Positions 10,380 to 19,600 of a DNA stretch of 64,000 bases are shown piece by piece. Origin of the DNA: JACMLC01 sp963817025 (GTDB taxonomy: Bacteria; Acidobacteriota; Blastocatellia; Pyrinomonadales; Pyrinomonadaceae); assembly GCA_963817025.1 (NCBI GenBank), contig CAWFML010000001.1, positions 186,001 to 250,000 of the forward strand, in the 5' to 3' direction. Position numbers and translations under genes: made by a program. Under the pieces are notes generated by a model, which had not been told where the DNA came from, did not search any database, and saw only the letters and a list, made by a program, of their open reading frames with translations. How positions within the stretch are numbered: position 1 is the stretch's first letter; each line of letters starts with the position of its first letter.

Positions 10380-10545
10380 GCGAATCGAGAGTAGAACAAG
10401 ACTGCATGAGAAGGGGAATATCTTCGCGCTCTTCGCATCTTTTCTCTTTCGCGCTCTTTGCGGTTAAGTGATTTTTCAACGCAAAGTGAATCCCCGCACA
10501 GAACGCAAAGCAAAAGCAGTTGATTTGTTTCTACCCTTGATTCGC
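10380..10545. repeat. Interspersed element with GCGAATC-type inverted ends, copy 1 of 3
   Basis: The ends 10380-10396 (GCGAATCGAGAGTAGAA) and 10527-10545 (inverted GCGAATCAAGGGTAGAA) pair. The core at 10450-10485 is CTCTTTGCGGTTAAGTGA followed by AACGCAAAG. Copies 2 and 3 are at 42094 and 49627. It fills the gap between the convergent ndh and dusB and may serve as a bidirectional hairpin. Confidence 0.7.
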
Positions 10546-10550
10546 GTTAG

Positions 10551-11630
10551 TTATGAAACTGTCGTCGCCGCTTCGCATGAATCGAGCACGGGCGCATCTT
10601 CTTCAAAGGGTTCTTCGACGGGCGCGCCCGCTTCGCCGTAGTAGGGACGGCCCTCTGAGATGGCGCTGAAATATTCCGCGATGCGGTCGAGGATTTCCGT
10701 CACGGAATGTGAGTGATAAAGGGTCGTGCGGAAGAGCGCGCCGCCCTGTAGCCCGCGCGTGAATTGTCCTGCGAGCTGCTTCATGCGCCCGATGGCCGCC
10801 AGCTCAGGCATGTCGTCGCGCAGCATGTCGAAATATTCCAGGAGCACCTCTTGTTTGTCTTCGAGCGTCGGCTGAAAAACCTCGCGGCCCGCCATAGAGT
10901 CTTCTATCTGCCGGAAAATCCACGGGTTCGCCATCGCGCCGCGCCCGATTAAAACTCCGTCGCAACCCGTCTCGCGCCAGCGCGCAAAGGCTCCCTCGAC
11001 GGTCGTCACGTCGCCGCTGCCTGAGACGGGCACGCTCACGGTCTCTTTAATCTGCCGCACAAGTTCCCAGTTGGCTAAGCCCTTGTAGCCCTGCTCTTTC
11101 GTTCGCCCGTGCAAGGCTATGTGCTCTGCGCCGCAGTCTTCGGCCAGCCGCGCGGTCTCGACAGCATTGATCGTATGGTCATAAAAGCCCGCGCGAATCT
11201 TGATGGTCATCGGAATCGTGATGGCTTTTTTGACTGCCTTCAAAATCGTTTCCAGCCTTGTGTGGTCGCGCAGGAGACCTGAGCCGCCGCCGTGCTTGAC
11301 GACCTTTGGCGCGGGACAGCCGCAGTTGATGTCTAAAATATCCGCGCCGATTTCCTGAGCCATCTCGGCAGCCATCGCCATCCGTTCGGGCTGCCCGCCG
11401 AAAATCTGCACGGCATACGGACGCTCTTCTTCAAAAAAACGCATCTGTCGTTTCGACTTCGGGTTGGCGCGCGTCAAGCCCTCGACGGAGATAAACTCCG
11501 AGACGGTCAGACCGATGCCGCCGCGCCGCTTGAGCAGGCGACGAAACGAAATATCCGTCACGCCCGCCATCGGCGACAGGATAAGCGGCGGATTGATTTC
11601 AATGTCACGAATCTTAAAAGGCTTGGTCAT
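10551..11630 (-). CDS. dusB: tRNA-dihydrouridine synthase (DusB family)
   Basis: FMN-dependent reduction of uridine to dihydrouridine in the tRNA D-loop, cytoplasmic. The 359-aa protein starts MTKPFKIRDIEINPPLILSP and runs PLILSPMAGVTDISFRRLLK, the family N-terminal FMN-binding strand. The catalytic cysteine lies in DINCGCPAPKVVKHGGGSGL, around residue 103. TIKIRAGFYD and EHIALHGRTKEQGY follow, then PVSGSGDVTT and GVLIGRGAMANPWIF, which bind the FMN phosphate. The C-terminal 100 residues are the helical tRNA-binding domain, and the last 30 are acidic and probably unstructured. On the minus strand a TATAAT lies about 10 bases before the ATG, which would give a very short leader; this is only a possibility. 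DusB is preferred over DusA or DusC from the overall pattern. Confidence 0.93.
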   Translation of the reverse strand: MTKPFKIRDIEINPPLILSPMAGVTDISFRRLLKRRGGIGLTVSEFISVEGLTRANPKSKRQMRFFEEERPYAVQIFGGQPERMAMAAEMAQEIGADILDINCGCPAPKVVKHGGGSGLLRDHTRLETILKAVKKAITIPMTIKIRAGFYDHTINAVETARLAEDCGAEHIALHGRTKEQGYKGLANWELVRQIKETVSVPVSGSGDVTTVEGAFARWRETGCDGVLIGRGAMANPWIFRQIEDSMAGREVFQPTLEDKQEVLLEYFDMLRDDMPELAAIGRMKQLAGQFTRGLQGGALFRTTLYHSHSVTEILDRIAEYFSAISEGRPYYGEAGAPVEEPFEEDAPVLDSCEAATTVS

Positions 11631-11680
11631 CTCGACATCAATTATAGTTAGGTGCTGTTAATATAAAAAGATTTTTTCAA

Positions 11681-11873
11681 TTGCCACTAGCTTTAGCTAG
11701 TGGCGAGAAGATGGTTCTGCTTGCGGCTTAAGCCGAAACTAATCAAAGCACGTCAGTCAGTCCTTTTAGCTTTAGCTAAATCAGGCTCAAGCCAAGCGGA
11801 AGAGTCATCGGATTTGTTCGGCTAAAGCCATATTCTTTTGCTAATTTCACCCACTAGCTAAAGCTAGTGGCAA
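11681..11873. mobile_element. MITE-like element with 23-bp perfect terminal inverted repeats
   Basis: The ends 11681-11703 and 11851-11873 are perfect 23-bp inverted repeats. Each end contains its own palindrome (CCACTAGCTTTAGCTAGTGG and CCACTAGCTAAAGCTAGTGG). Inside are more small palindromes: CGGCTTAAGCCG at 11724-11735 and TTAGCTTTAGCTAA at 11766-11779. There is no coding capacity and no obvious target-site duplication. It is either a non-autonomous mobile element or a REP-type palindrome pair. It fills most of the gap between dusB and the next gene. Confidence 0.65.
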
Positions 11874-11919
11874 CTAAAGTATTCTCCTTATATCAACACA
11901 ACCCGGCGGCAATCCATCC

Positions 11920-12792
11920 TTACCAACCGCTGGCAAATAAACCCAGCGCGCTTTTCAGCCCGCATTTCTGATATGAATTATACGCTTCGGCGGCGCGCTG
12001 TCGAACCCGCTCGCCGTCTTCGCCCATCATCCAGCCATCGAGCGCGGACTTCAAAATGTATGCTTCGGGAGCCATCAGATTTGTGGTCCACAACAGCGGC
12101 TGCGCGCCTGTGCGTTTGAGCGGGGCCGAGAAATAGCTCTTGCTGGCGCAGGAGAGAATAATCGCCTCGCGCCGCGCGTCGTCCTGCTTCAAAGGATATT
12201 CCGGGAGACTGAAATCCATCAGCCCGTTGTGGCCGACAAAAGCCAGCAGGTCTGCGCCGCCTCCGATGTTCAAGTTAAGTTTTTTGGCATCCATGCTGAT
12301 TTCAACAGCTTCGTCCATCCCGCCTGCCGAGGCAGCGAGGAAATCCGTAATCGCTCTTTGAATCTCGATGCCCTGATAAGCATCCGCGACGAGATAGACA
12401 TTACGGCTCCGATGCTTGAAGACGAGCCGCTCCATGACAGCATACTTTGGCTCGCGCGTATCGGAAACGAGTTGCCAGTCTTTGCTCTTGCTAAAGAAGG
12501 TCTTGATACCGTAGGCCGCGCCCCAGTAAAGATTTCTTTCAGGGTCTGAGCCGTTTCCGAGCGCGGCGGAGACCGGGACGATGCTCTGATTCTCGTTGTC
12601 GCACAGCGCGACCAGCACATGCACAAGCTTGCCCGGATTTTGTCCGGCTGGTTTTCCCTTGACAGGCTGTGTCGCCTGCGCCCGCGAGTCTTGACGCGCG
12701 CGGCCTGTATCCGATTTCTCGCGGCTCTGGCCGCAGCCAATCAAGCATGCCAGCAATGCTCCTGCGAAAATTAGCCGGGTGATTAATCTCAT
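11920..12792 (-). CDS. Lipoprotein with a possible caspase-like (clan CD) peptidase fold
   Basis: Predicted lipoprotein of 290 aa. Residues 1-20 are a lipoprotein signal ending in the lipobox LIGC with Cys20, followed by a polar linker to about residue 54. The remainder starts with a beta strand (LVHVLVALCDN). It later has two hydrophobic strands, each followed by a potential catalytic residue: LLAFVGHNG with His188, and AIILSCASKSYF with Cys215. A hydrophobic block before H-x-G and a second before C-x-S is the pattern of clan CD cysteine peptidases (caspase, gingipain, legumain families). The fold and activity are inferred from this pattern only; I know no named family for it. The upstream small gene ends 13 bases before this start, so they probably form one unit. 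Confidence 0.6.
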   Translation of the reverse strand: MRLITRLIFAGALLACLIGCGQSREKSDTGRARQDSRAQATQPVKGKPAGQNPGKLVHVLVALCDNENQSIVPVSAALGNGSDPERNLYWGAAYGIKTFFSKSKDWQLVSDTREPKYAVMERLVFKHRSRNVYLVADAYQGIEIQRAITDFLAASAGGMDEAVEISMDAKKLNLNIGGGADLLAFVGHNGLMDFSLPEYPLKQDDARREAIILSCASKSYFSAPLKRTGAQPLLWTTNLMAPEAYILKSALDGWMMGEDGERVRQRAAEAYNSYQKCGLKSALGLFASGW

Positions 12793-12805
12793 TATTATTT
12801 CAGAT

Positions 12806-13030
12806 TCAAGCGCGCGACGAAGGTTGTCCCGCTTCCTCTTCCGACCCGATCTGTTTTTCGCCGCTCTCCAGTTGCATCACGACGCGCGCATACTGCGCCG
12901 CCTGCCTCGCGGCTGTGCGCGCCAAGCCTATGTCGCCGCGACTCATCGCCTCAAGCGCGCTCTCGCCCATCTCCTGCGCCGTCGCGCGATATTGAATAAT
13001 CTGGTCTTGAATTGTCTCATCTCTCATCAT
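12806..13030 (-). CDS. Small hypothetical helical protein
   Basis: A 74-aa protein that I do not recognise. The sequence is rich in A, E, Q and R (IQYRATAQEMGESALEAMSR, GLARTAARQAAQYARVVMQL) with a heptad-like helical character, and has a polar serine- and glycine-rich tail. There is no signal peptide or membrane helix. The start has two consecutive ATG codons (13030 and 13027) and no strong Shine-Dalgarno. It sits 13 bases upstream of the caspase-like lipoprotein gene on the same strand, so it may be a partner of that protein. Confidence 0.5.
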   Translation of the reverse strand: MMRDETIQDQIIQYRATAQEMGESALEAMSRGDIGLARTAARQAAQYARVVMQLESGEKQIGSEEEAGQPSSRA

Positions 13031-13125
13031 GACATGAAAGCTTTTACCATCCGCCTATAACGTCATTGATTGACAACACAGGGAGACATCCTCTAGCTTC
13101 AATTTCCGGACACGGATTATATCAA

Positions 13126-13620
13126 ATGCAACACAAACTCATCCAAAGCGTCGGCGTCGCGTGGACACTGCTGTATGCGGTTTTCGTTATCTGGATTTAC
13201 GCGACCGAGCCGCGCACTTTTAAGGAAGTAGCAGCGGGCGCAGAGGTCGCAGCGGGGACTTACAAGATCGATCAGGAAAAGTTTGAGACCGCGCGAGGGC
13301 TTTTCCGGCAAGAGAAATTCCGCGCGGCGCGCGACGAGTGGGGACGCGCAGACCCGCAACAACAAGACGCGCTGACGCAGTTTTATATCGCATACGCTTT
13401 TTACCGCGAGGGCTGGGGACGCGTCTATAACGACGATGAGCTTTTTAAAAAAGGCGTCGAGGCAGTCAACCGCGCTCTCAATTTAGACGCCGCGCTCAAG
13501 GTCGAAGACGAGGACTTGCAGATAGGGACGCCCGCAGAGTTGAAGGCGGAATTGGAACAGGGTGCGGAGCGCAGCCTCGACGACCTGAACCCGTTGAGAA
13601 TCTTGCGAAAGCGCAAATAA
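13126..13620 (+). CDS. Membrane-anchored protein with TPR-like soluble domain
   Basis: A 164-aa protein, unrecognised at family level. I prefer the ATG at 13126 (MQHKLIQSVGVAWTLLYAVF) over the upstream ATG at 13066, because it places a single membrane helix at residues 8-27 directly after the N-terminus. The soluble part contains helical pairs typical of TPR-like proteins (FETARGLFRQEKFRAARDEW, TQFYIAYAFYREGWGRVYND, FKKGVEAVNRALNLDAAL). The stop is followed 2 bases later by the GTG start of the next gene, a strong sign of translational coupling. It may be an envelope scaffold working with the downstream membrane protein. Confidence 0.7.
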   Translation: MQHKLIQSVGVAWTLLYAVFVIWIYATEPRTFKEVAAGAEVAAGTYKIDQEKFETARGLFRQEKFRAARDEWGRADPQQQDALTQFYIAYAFYREGWGRVYNDDELFKKGVEAVNRALNLDAALKVEDEDLQIGTPAELKAELEQGAERSLDDLNPLRILRKRK

Positions 13621-13622
13621 TT

Positions 13623-14432
13623 GTGAATAAAATCCTTTCACGAAATCGCGCGCTGGTGCGTTTTATCGCGTTGCCGATGATCTTTATGACGGTGACGCTG
13701 TTGGGAGGCTTGCGCGTCAGCGCGGAAGACCGCGTCTTTGTCTTTGTCGGGCCGCCGCTGGTAACGCTCGTGCTGGCGACGCTTCTCATGCTGCTCTTCG
13801 TGCGCGGCCAGCTCGTCGAATTGAAAGCATGGCTCAACAGCGAGCGGCCCGCGCTTGAGAATGTGGCCCACGCGCTGACATTGCTCTCGCTCTTTTTCGC
13901 CTCGGCGCAGGCTTTCAATTCCGTGCTGCCTGAGCGCGGGCTGCTCTTCTGGCTCTTCTCTTTCTTTTTCCTGTGGACGCTGTGGAATAACCAGTTCGCC
14001 TCGTTTGACGCTAAGCGGCTGCTGAGGAGTCTGGCGGTGCTTTTCGGGACGGCGTTTGTCTTAAAGCACATGCTGCTGGCGACGCTCTACGCGCCCGAAG
14101 GCGGGTGGCTCAAGCGCGTCGCGGGCGCGCTCCTTGAAGGCGTCTCGCTCGGCACGCTCGACACGCAGGCGTTCGCGCCCGCGACGGGTTACATCTCTTT
14201 TTTCACACTCGCGCTCTACGTCGCAGGTCTCATCCTGCTGCCCTCCGCGCCGGAAACCAACGAGGCAGTCAAACCAATCGCGGCCTCAACCCGGCTTGCT
14301 CCGGTCGAGCGCGGCGCACCGCATGAAGAACTCACGCAGGAGCGCAAATTCCTGCTCGATGAAGCAACGGAAGTCAGGCCGGAGACGGAAACGATTGAGA
14401 CGAAGATGAAGAATGAAGGACGAAGTCATTGA
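13623..14432 (+). CDS. Polytopic inner-membrane protein of unknown function
   Basis: A 269-aa protein. The start is GTG at 13623, 2 bases after the previous stop. Hydrophobic segments lie at about 13-32, 37-60, 80-100, 105-120, 133-152 and 185-203, so six membrane helices are likely (for example LVTLVLATLLMLLFV, LLFWLFSFFFLWTLW). The last 55 or so residues are polar and charged and probably cytoplasmic. I see no catalytic motif and do not recognise the family. Tight coupling to the TPR-like anchor protein suggests they act together. Confidence 0.75.
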   Translation: MNKILSRNRALVRFIALPMIFMTVTLLGGLRVSAEDRVFVFVGPPLVTLVLATLLMLLFVRGQLVELKAWLNSERPALENVAHALTLLSLFFASAQAFNSVLPERGLLFWLFSFFFLWTLWNNQFASFDAKRLLRSLAVLFGTAFVLKHMLLATLYAPEGGWLKRVAGALLEGVSLGTLDTQAFAPATGYISFFTLALYVAGLILLPSAPETNEAVKPIAASTRLAPVERGAPHEELTQERKFLLDEATEVRPETETIETKMKNEGRSH

Positions 14433-14592
14433 CTCGTTCGCTCATTGAATCACACGAAATCGCTATCCGAATCGGATCGCTGAATTGATTTTAGTTCTAT
14501 ATGAAGAAGCGGAACGCTCTAAGAACGGACGCTGTGCGGGTGATAAAAAAAAGGGTGGAAGGGGTTATCTCAAACGGTCACTCAGAGAAACT

Positions 14593-14931
14593 TTAAGCCT
14601 GTGATTTTCCGTCGCGGCCATCGCTGAAGTATCGCTCGACGATGCCGATCAGCGCATTCAAACGCTCATCCGTATTGGCCTGAGCTTCTGCCAGCCTGTC
14701 CATTCTTTCTGAAAACTTTGCATCTCTTTCTGAAAGCTTGGCATCTGTGCGTTCCAGCGCAGCCCATGTGTGTTCCTGTGCAACTGTTAATTTGCCGACG
14801 ATTCCAACCACTGTCAGGATAGAATCGGTCAGTACTTTTTGCTTTTCCTGCATCTGCTGCATATCGGCTGCAAATTGTGCTTGCTGTTCGAGAATGAACT
14901 CCATCTTTCTCTGCATTTCATCTTCCGTCAT
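14593..14931 (-). CDS. Hypothetical coiled-coil protein
   Basis: A 112-aa protein with strong predicted coiled coils: residues 1-38 (MQRKMEFILEQQAQFAADMQ, QMQEKQKV) and 60-100 (TDAKLSERDAKFSERMDRLA). Between them is a short hydrophobic stretch (DSILTVVGIVGKLTVA). The heptad SERDAKF/SERMDRL is a small internal repeat. A very good Shine-Dalgarno (AAGGAGG, 8 bases before the ATG at 14931) supports expression. Proteins of this style are widespread as unnamed families in Acidobacteriota and cyanobacteria, often several per genome. Function unknown. Confidence 0.7.
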   Translation of the reverse strand: MTEDEMQRKMEFILEQQAQFAADMQQMQEKQKVLTDSILTVVGIVGKLTVAQEHTWAALERTDAKLSERDAKFSERMDRLAEAQANTDERLNALIGIVERYFSDGRDGKSQA

Positions 14932-15004
14932 GGCTTCCCTCCTTTCTGCAAAAAGATTCTTCTTTTATTTATCACAGGCGAGAGCAGCTAGGATAGCAAT
15001 TATT

Positions 15005-15277
15005 TTAAAACTCTTCAGCCACAATCGTCTCGTTCAGGATTTGATAGAGAGTAGAAGCTTCGCCGCGCGAGGTCTGCCGCTGAGCGGGCAGGGCCACGAC
15101 GCGCACTGTCAGCAGGCGATTGCGCCGCCTGAGAGTAATCTCGTCTCCTACATTGATGGTGCGCGAAGATTTAGCCGCCGCGCCGTTGACCTGCACTGCG
15201 CCAGCCTCGCACATCTCCTGCGCCACCGTTCGGCGCAGCACAAGACGAGTCGCTTTGAGGAAGAGATCGAGACGCAT
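15005..15277 (-). CDS. S4-domain RNA-binding protein (Hsp15/RqcP type)
   Basis: A 90-aa protein that is almost entirely one S4 domain. MRLDLFLKATRLVLRRTVAQ, then CEAGAVQVNGAAAKSSRTIN and VGDEITLRRRNRLLTVRVVA are the usual S4 order of helix, helix and beta hairpin. Members of this small family (Hsp15/HslR, RqcP/YlmH-like) bind 23S rRNA or the stalled 50S-tRNA complex. In Hsp15 and RqcP they rescue stalled nascent chains. Which of these roles applies here is not decidable. The start ATG at 15277 directly abuts the repeat element at 15282, so the transcript must begin in or before that repeat. Confidence 0.82.
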   Translation of the reverse strand: MRLDLFLKATRLVLRRTVAQEMCEAGAVQVNGAAAKSSRTINVGDEITLRRRNRLLTVRVVALPAQRQTSRGEASTLYQILNETIVAEEF

Positions 15278-15281
15278 AAGA

Positions 15282-15433
15282 GCAAGGATGAAGGCGGAAG
15301 GATGAAGGATGAAGGATGAAAGGCATGCTGTTCAAGCATGAAGGATGAAGAATGAAGAGAGTGCTACAGCAGATAACTGCTCATGCTTGAAGAGCACACT
15401 CTTCATCCTTCCGCCTTCATACTTCATCCTTGC
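15282..15433. repeat. GGATGAA heptad inverted repeat between the S4 gene and the SurA-like gene
   Basis: Four tandem GGATGAA words at 15294-15321 lead into AAGGCATGC. The inverted side at 15382-15433 reads CATGCTTGAAGAGCACACTC, then TTCATCCTTCCGCCTTCAT. The same layout, including the AAGGCATGC junction and CACTCTCTTCATCCTTCCG, recurs at 25126-25236. These are therefore copies of one element. Confidence 0.8.
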
Positions 15434-15436
15434 CTT

Positions 15437-16573
15437 TTACGGTTTGCTGCCGTCTTTGGATTTTTTACCGGCAGCGCTGGCCGAAGAAGCGTCTGTTGAT
15501 TGATTGGCGGTGGTCGAGGCGGGAGTCGCGCCTGTGCCCAGAAAGGGAGTGACAGAGGCGCGATAAGCCTCCGAGATTTTGATGAAAGCTCCTTTTCGCA
15601 GCTTCTCCATATAGGCGACGCGCTCTTTCTCCCCACGCTCTGCGGTAATGGCTTCGCGCACGCGTGTCTCGTTAAAGGTCGGCGTGTCGCTGCCAGCAGT
15701 GCGCTCTGTCACTTTCAGGATTTGAAAACCCTCGTCGTAACGAATCGCCTCGCTGATGCCGCCAGCTTTGACATCCTTGATAGCCGCAGCGATGTTGTCC
15801 CTTAAATTCGGAACCTCGAAGAGGCCGACTTCGCCTTTGGTTTCAGGGGCGATGAGTTTGCCGTTCTGCATGCGTTCGGAATGGGTCACGGCCAGTTGGC
15901 CGAAGTCCGCTCCGCCGCGCGCCTGCGCGATCAATTTGTCGGCAGTGGCCTTGACCTCGGCCTCTGACTTTCCGGCAAGGCTGAGAAAGATTTCGGACAA
16001 CCGGACGCTCTCAGGCTTTTTGAATTCGTTCTTGTGCGCCTCATAATATTTTTTCAACTCTTCATTGCTGAGGCCGTAGAAAATCCGCGCATCCACATCG
16101 CGGCTCATCACCGCCTGCTTCATTATCTCCGTCCGCATCGTCGCACGAACGGCGTCATAGTCGAACCCGCTCGCGCGCATGGCTTCCTTCAATCCCTCTA
16201 TGGTCTTGATGCCCTGCCCGCGCGCCACATCGAGCATGCGCCGGTTGACTTCGGCTTCGACATCTTCAGAGAGGCCGAGTTCCTTGCCCTGCTGCAACAG
16301 CAGTTGCTCATTAATCAGGCTGGCGATAATCTCCGGCTGGCGGCGCGTAATCTCTTCGGTCGCCTGCTGCTCTGTCTTGCCGTTTTGTTGCAGCCCGGTA
16401 ATCGCTTCCTTCATCTCGCGCTTGACCATCGAGAGCGTAATGACATCGTTGTTGACCTGAGCGATCACTTCGTCAATGACACGTGTCTCGCCTTCCTGCG
16501 CCAGCGCGGGCGCGGCCAGCGACAAAGCCAGTACGAGAATGACCAGCGCCAAGCCTGTTATTTTTAATCTCAC
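15437..16573 (-). CDS. Periplasmic peptidyl-prolyl isomerase, SurA-like
   Basis: A 378-aa protein that folds or escorts envelope proteins in the periplasm. The start is GTG at 16573 with AAGGAG 8 bases upstream. Residues 1-25 are a signal peptide (GLALVILVLALSLAAPALA). Residues about 33-160 are a SurA N-terminal-like chaperone domain (VIDEVIAQVNNDVITLSMVK, ITRRQPEIIASLINEQLLLQ). Residues about 195-310 are one parvulin rotamase domain (VRLSEIFLSLAGKSEAEVKA, GADFGQLAVTHSERMQNGKL, IRYDEGFQILKVTERTAG). The tail is low-complexity and rich in S, T, A and K. One parvulin domain rather than two suggests a PrsA/PpiC-like or reduced SurA form. Confidence 0.88.
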   Translation of the reverse strand: MRLKITGLALVILVLALSLAAPALAQEGETRVIDEVIAQVNNDVITLSMVKREMKEAITGLQQNGKTEQQATEEITRRQPEIIASLINEQLLLQQGKELGLSEDVEAEVNRRMLDVARGQGIKTIEGLKEAMRASGFDYDAVRATMRTEIMKQAVMSRDVDARIFYGLSNEELKKYYEAHKNEFKKPESVRLSEIFLSLAGKSEAEVKATADKLIAQARGGADFGQLAVTHSERMQNGKLIAPETKGEVGLFEVPNLRDNIAAAIKDVKAGGISEAIRYDEGFQILKVTERTAGSDTPTFNETRVREAITAERGEKERVAYMEKLRKGAFIKISEAYRASVTPFLGTGATPASTTANQSTDASSASAAGKKSKDGSKP

Positions 16574-16696
16574 AGCTTATACTCCTTAAAAATCAGAACC
16601 AGAGAATTTTCGGGACGAACTACTGCCGAAGAGCAGTTTTGAATTTGATGCTGAAAGCGGACTCTTGCGACTCAGTGGCTTTCAAGCCTGCGGATT

Positions 16697-19600
16697 CTAC
16701 CCTTCCGCACGGATGCCCTGCAACACCTCGCGGGCAGTCTCCAATACAGCATCCCTCTCATCCGGCTTGAGCGTGACCTTCAGCACGCCCGTCGGCGCAA
16801 AGGTCGCGCCCTCTCGCTCTGCGACTAACTCCAGCAATTTCTCAGGCGCGACGCGCGCCTTTTCTCCGAGTTTGAAAGCGATGCCGCCCGGCGTTCTGTC
16901 AATCGAAACCACGCCGATCTCTTCGGCCAGACGACGCAGCCGCGCATAATCAAAAAGCCTCAGCGCCGATTCCGGCAGACGCCCGTAACGATCCTGCGTC
17001 TCGACCATAATCTCCCTTAAGGTTTCCTCATCGCGCGCCGAAGAGATGCGTTTATAAGTTCTCAGCCGCTGGCCCATGTCCGAGATGTAATCTTCGGAAA
17101 TCGCCACGTCCGCGCCGAGACTGATAGACACGCTCGTCTCGTCCTCAATGGTTTCGCCCCTCAGCTCCTGCACAGTGCGTTCGAGCATCTGCGTGTAAAG
17201 ATCAAAGCCGAGCGCGTCCATCTGCCCGGACTGCTGGCCGCCCAAAAGATTTCCCGCGCCGCGTAGCTCCAAGTCAAGGGCCGCGATGCGAAAGCCCGCG
17301 CCGAGGTCTGAAAACTCGCGTATCGCGGCCAGACGGCGGCGCGCAATGGGCGACAGGCCCTGTTCCGAGGGAATCAATAAATAGGCGTATGCGCGGCGAT
17401 TGGAACGTCCGACGCGCCCGCGCAACTGGTAGAGCTGCGACAGGCCATAAGCATCTGCGCGGTTTATGATGATTGTGTTGGCGCGCGGGATGTCTATTCC
17501 GTTCTCGATGATGGTCGTCGCAACCAGAACATCATATTTATAATCAACGAAATCCAGCATCACGCGCTCCATCTCCTGCTCGTTCATCTGCCCGTGCCCG
17601 ACGACGATGCGCGCCTGCGGCACAAGCCTCTGGACGAGCGCGGCGATGGTCTCTATGGACTCGACTCGATTATGTATAAAGAAGACCTGCCCGCCGCGCG
17701 CCAGCTCCAATTCGATAGCAGACTTGATGACGCTTTCGGAGAACTGCACGACCTGCGTGTTAATCGCCAGACGGTCGCGCGGCGGAGTCTCGATCACGGA
17801 CATGTCGCGCAATCCCATGAGAGACATATTCAGCGTGCGCGGAATCGGCGTCGCGGATAAAGTCAGGACATCAACTTTTTTCTTCAACTGCTTCAAACGC
17901 TCTTTATGAGCGACGCCGAAACGCTGCTCTTCATCCACCACGACAAGGCCAAGCTCACGAAACTTCACATCCTTTGAAAGCAGGCGATGCGTCCCGATGG
18001 CTATATCAACCTCGCCCGCCTCGACGCGCTTGACGACATCCTTCTGCTCTTTGGCGGAGCGAAAGCGCGAGAGCAATTCCACCTTGACGGGAAACGCCGC
18101 GAAGCGCGAGCGGAACGTCTCGAAGTGTTGATAAGCCAGCACGGTCGTCGGCGTCAAAACGGCGACCTGCTTGCCTTCCATGACGGCTTTGAAGGCCGCG
18201 CGCATAGCCACTTCAGTCTTGCCGTAACCGACATCGCCGCAAAGGAGCCTGTCCATCGGCAGGGGCTGCTCCATGTCCTTCTTGACATCCTCAATCGCGG
18301 TCTCTTGATCCGGCGTCAGGACATATTCAAAGCCCTGCTCAAACTCGCTCTGCCACGGCGTGTCGAAAGCGTAAGCGTAGCCGCCGACCAATTTCCTCTC
18401 GGCATAGAGCCGCAAAAGCTCGTCCGCCATGTCGCGCATCGCGCGCTTGGCTTTGGCCTTCGTCTTCTGCCAGCCGATGCCGCCAAGCTTGTCCAGATTC
18501 GGCTGCTTGCCTTCCGCGCTCGAATATCTCTGGACCAGATCGAGCCGCTCGACGGGGACATACAGCTTCGCGTCATCCGCATAGAAGAGCAGCATAAACT
18601 CGCCGCGCTTGTTCGCGCCGAGGTCTAAAGTCTGAAGCCCTCCGAAACGCGCGATGCCGTGATCCACATGCACGACGTAATCGTTGACCTTCAAATCGCG
18701 GAAGTCGGAAAGGAAAGCCGCTGTTTTTGATTTCTTCCTTTTACCTTTTTCCTTTTGCCTTTTTCCTTCGGCGCGCAGTGGGGCGTCGGTCGATTCATTG
18801 AAGAGGTCGCTCTCGACATGCACGATCAGGCCGGACGAAGGCAGCGCGAAGCCGCCGGAGGGACGGCCCACTGTGACGAGCGCGCCCGCGCGCATCGCGC
18901 TCCCCTTCTCGCCGCCGGGCGCGATGCGCGCCTCTACTTCGTAATCGCTTAAAATTTCCGCGACGCGCTCGGCCATGCCCTGTGAGTGCATGACAAGCAA
19001 CGTGAGCGCGCCTTGTTTCTCACGCGCGGTCTGTATGTCGCTCGCCAGCTCATTGATGCGCCCGTGATAGCGACGGACGCTCTGCGCGTTCCATTCGACT
19101 TCTGTTGCTGGCTGCGCTGTCGGAAAAAGAAAGAGCGGCTTGCTCTTGGGCTGCGCGCGTCCGATTGTGACTCTCGGTTGTTCGGCTTCAAGAGATAAAG
19201 CCTCGTCAACGCTCGCGGCTGCGCGTCCGAGCGTGCGCAATTCGACGCGCTGCATTTTATCAACACGCTCGCGCAACTCTTCCGCCGTCAGATACAGCTC
19301 TTCGGGACGCAGGCCAAGATCATCCGCCTCTTCCGTCTCCGCATATCGCGTCTCAAGCGTTTGATAGACAGTGCCTAGAAACTTTTCGACCGCGCCGGGT
19401 TCGTCCACCACGAGCACGGCGTCTTTCAAATAATCGAACGCACTCGTCGTTCTGATTTCGCCGAGCGGCATCAACCATTCCCAACCGTTAAAAGCTTCGC
19501 CTTCATCCGCATACACAGTGCGGTCGAGCAACGAGCGCGCATATCGCTCGTCCTGCCAACGCTCTCTGGCAAACTCCGCCCACAGGCGAAAGTCCTCGCC

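Noticed and set aside
11681..11873. Complete insertion sequence
   Set aside because: There is no transposase frame and no visible target-site duplication; only a MITE- or REP-like call is justified.
15282..15433. Word repeats as a CRISPR array
   Set aside because: There are no spacers of constant length, the repeats are 7-9 bases and inverted copies follow; no cas genes are present.
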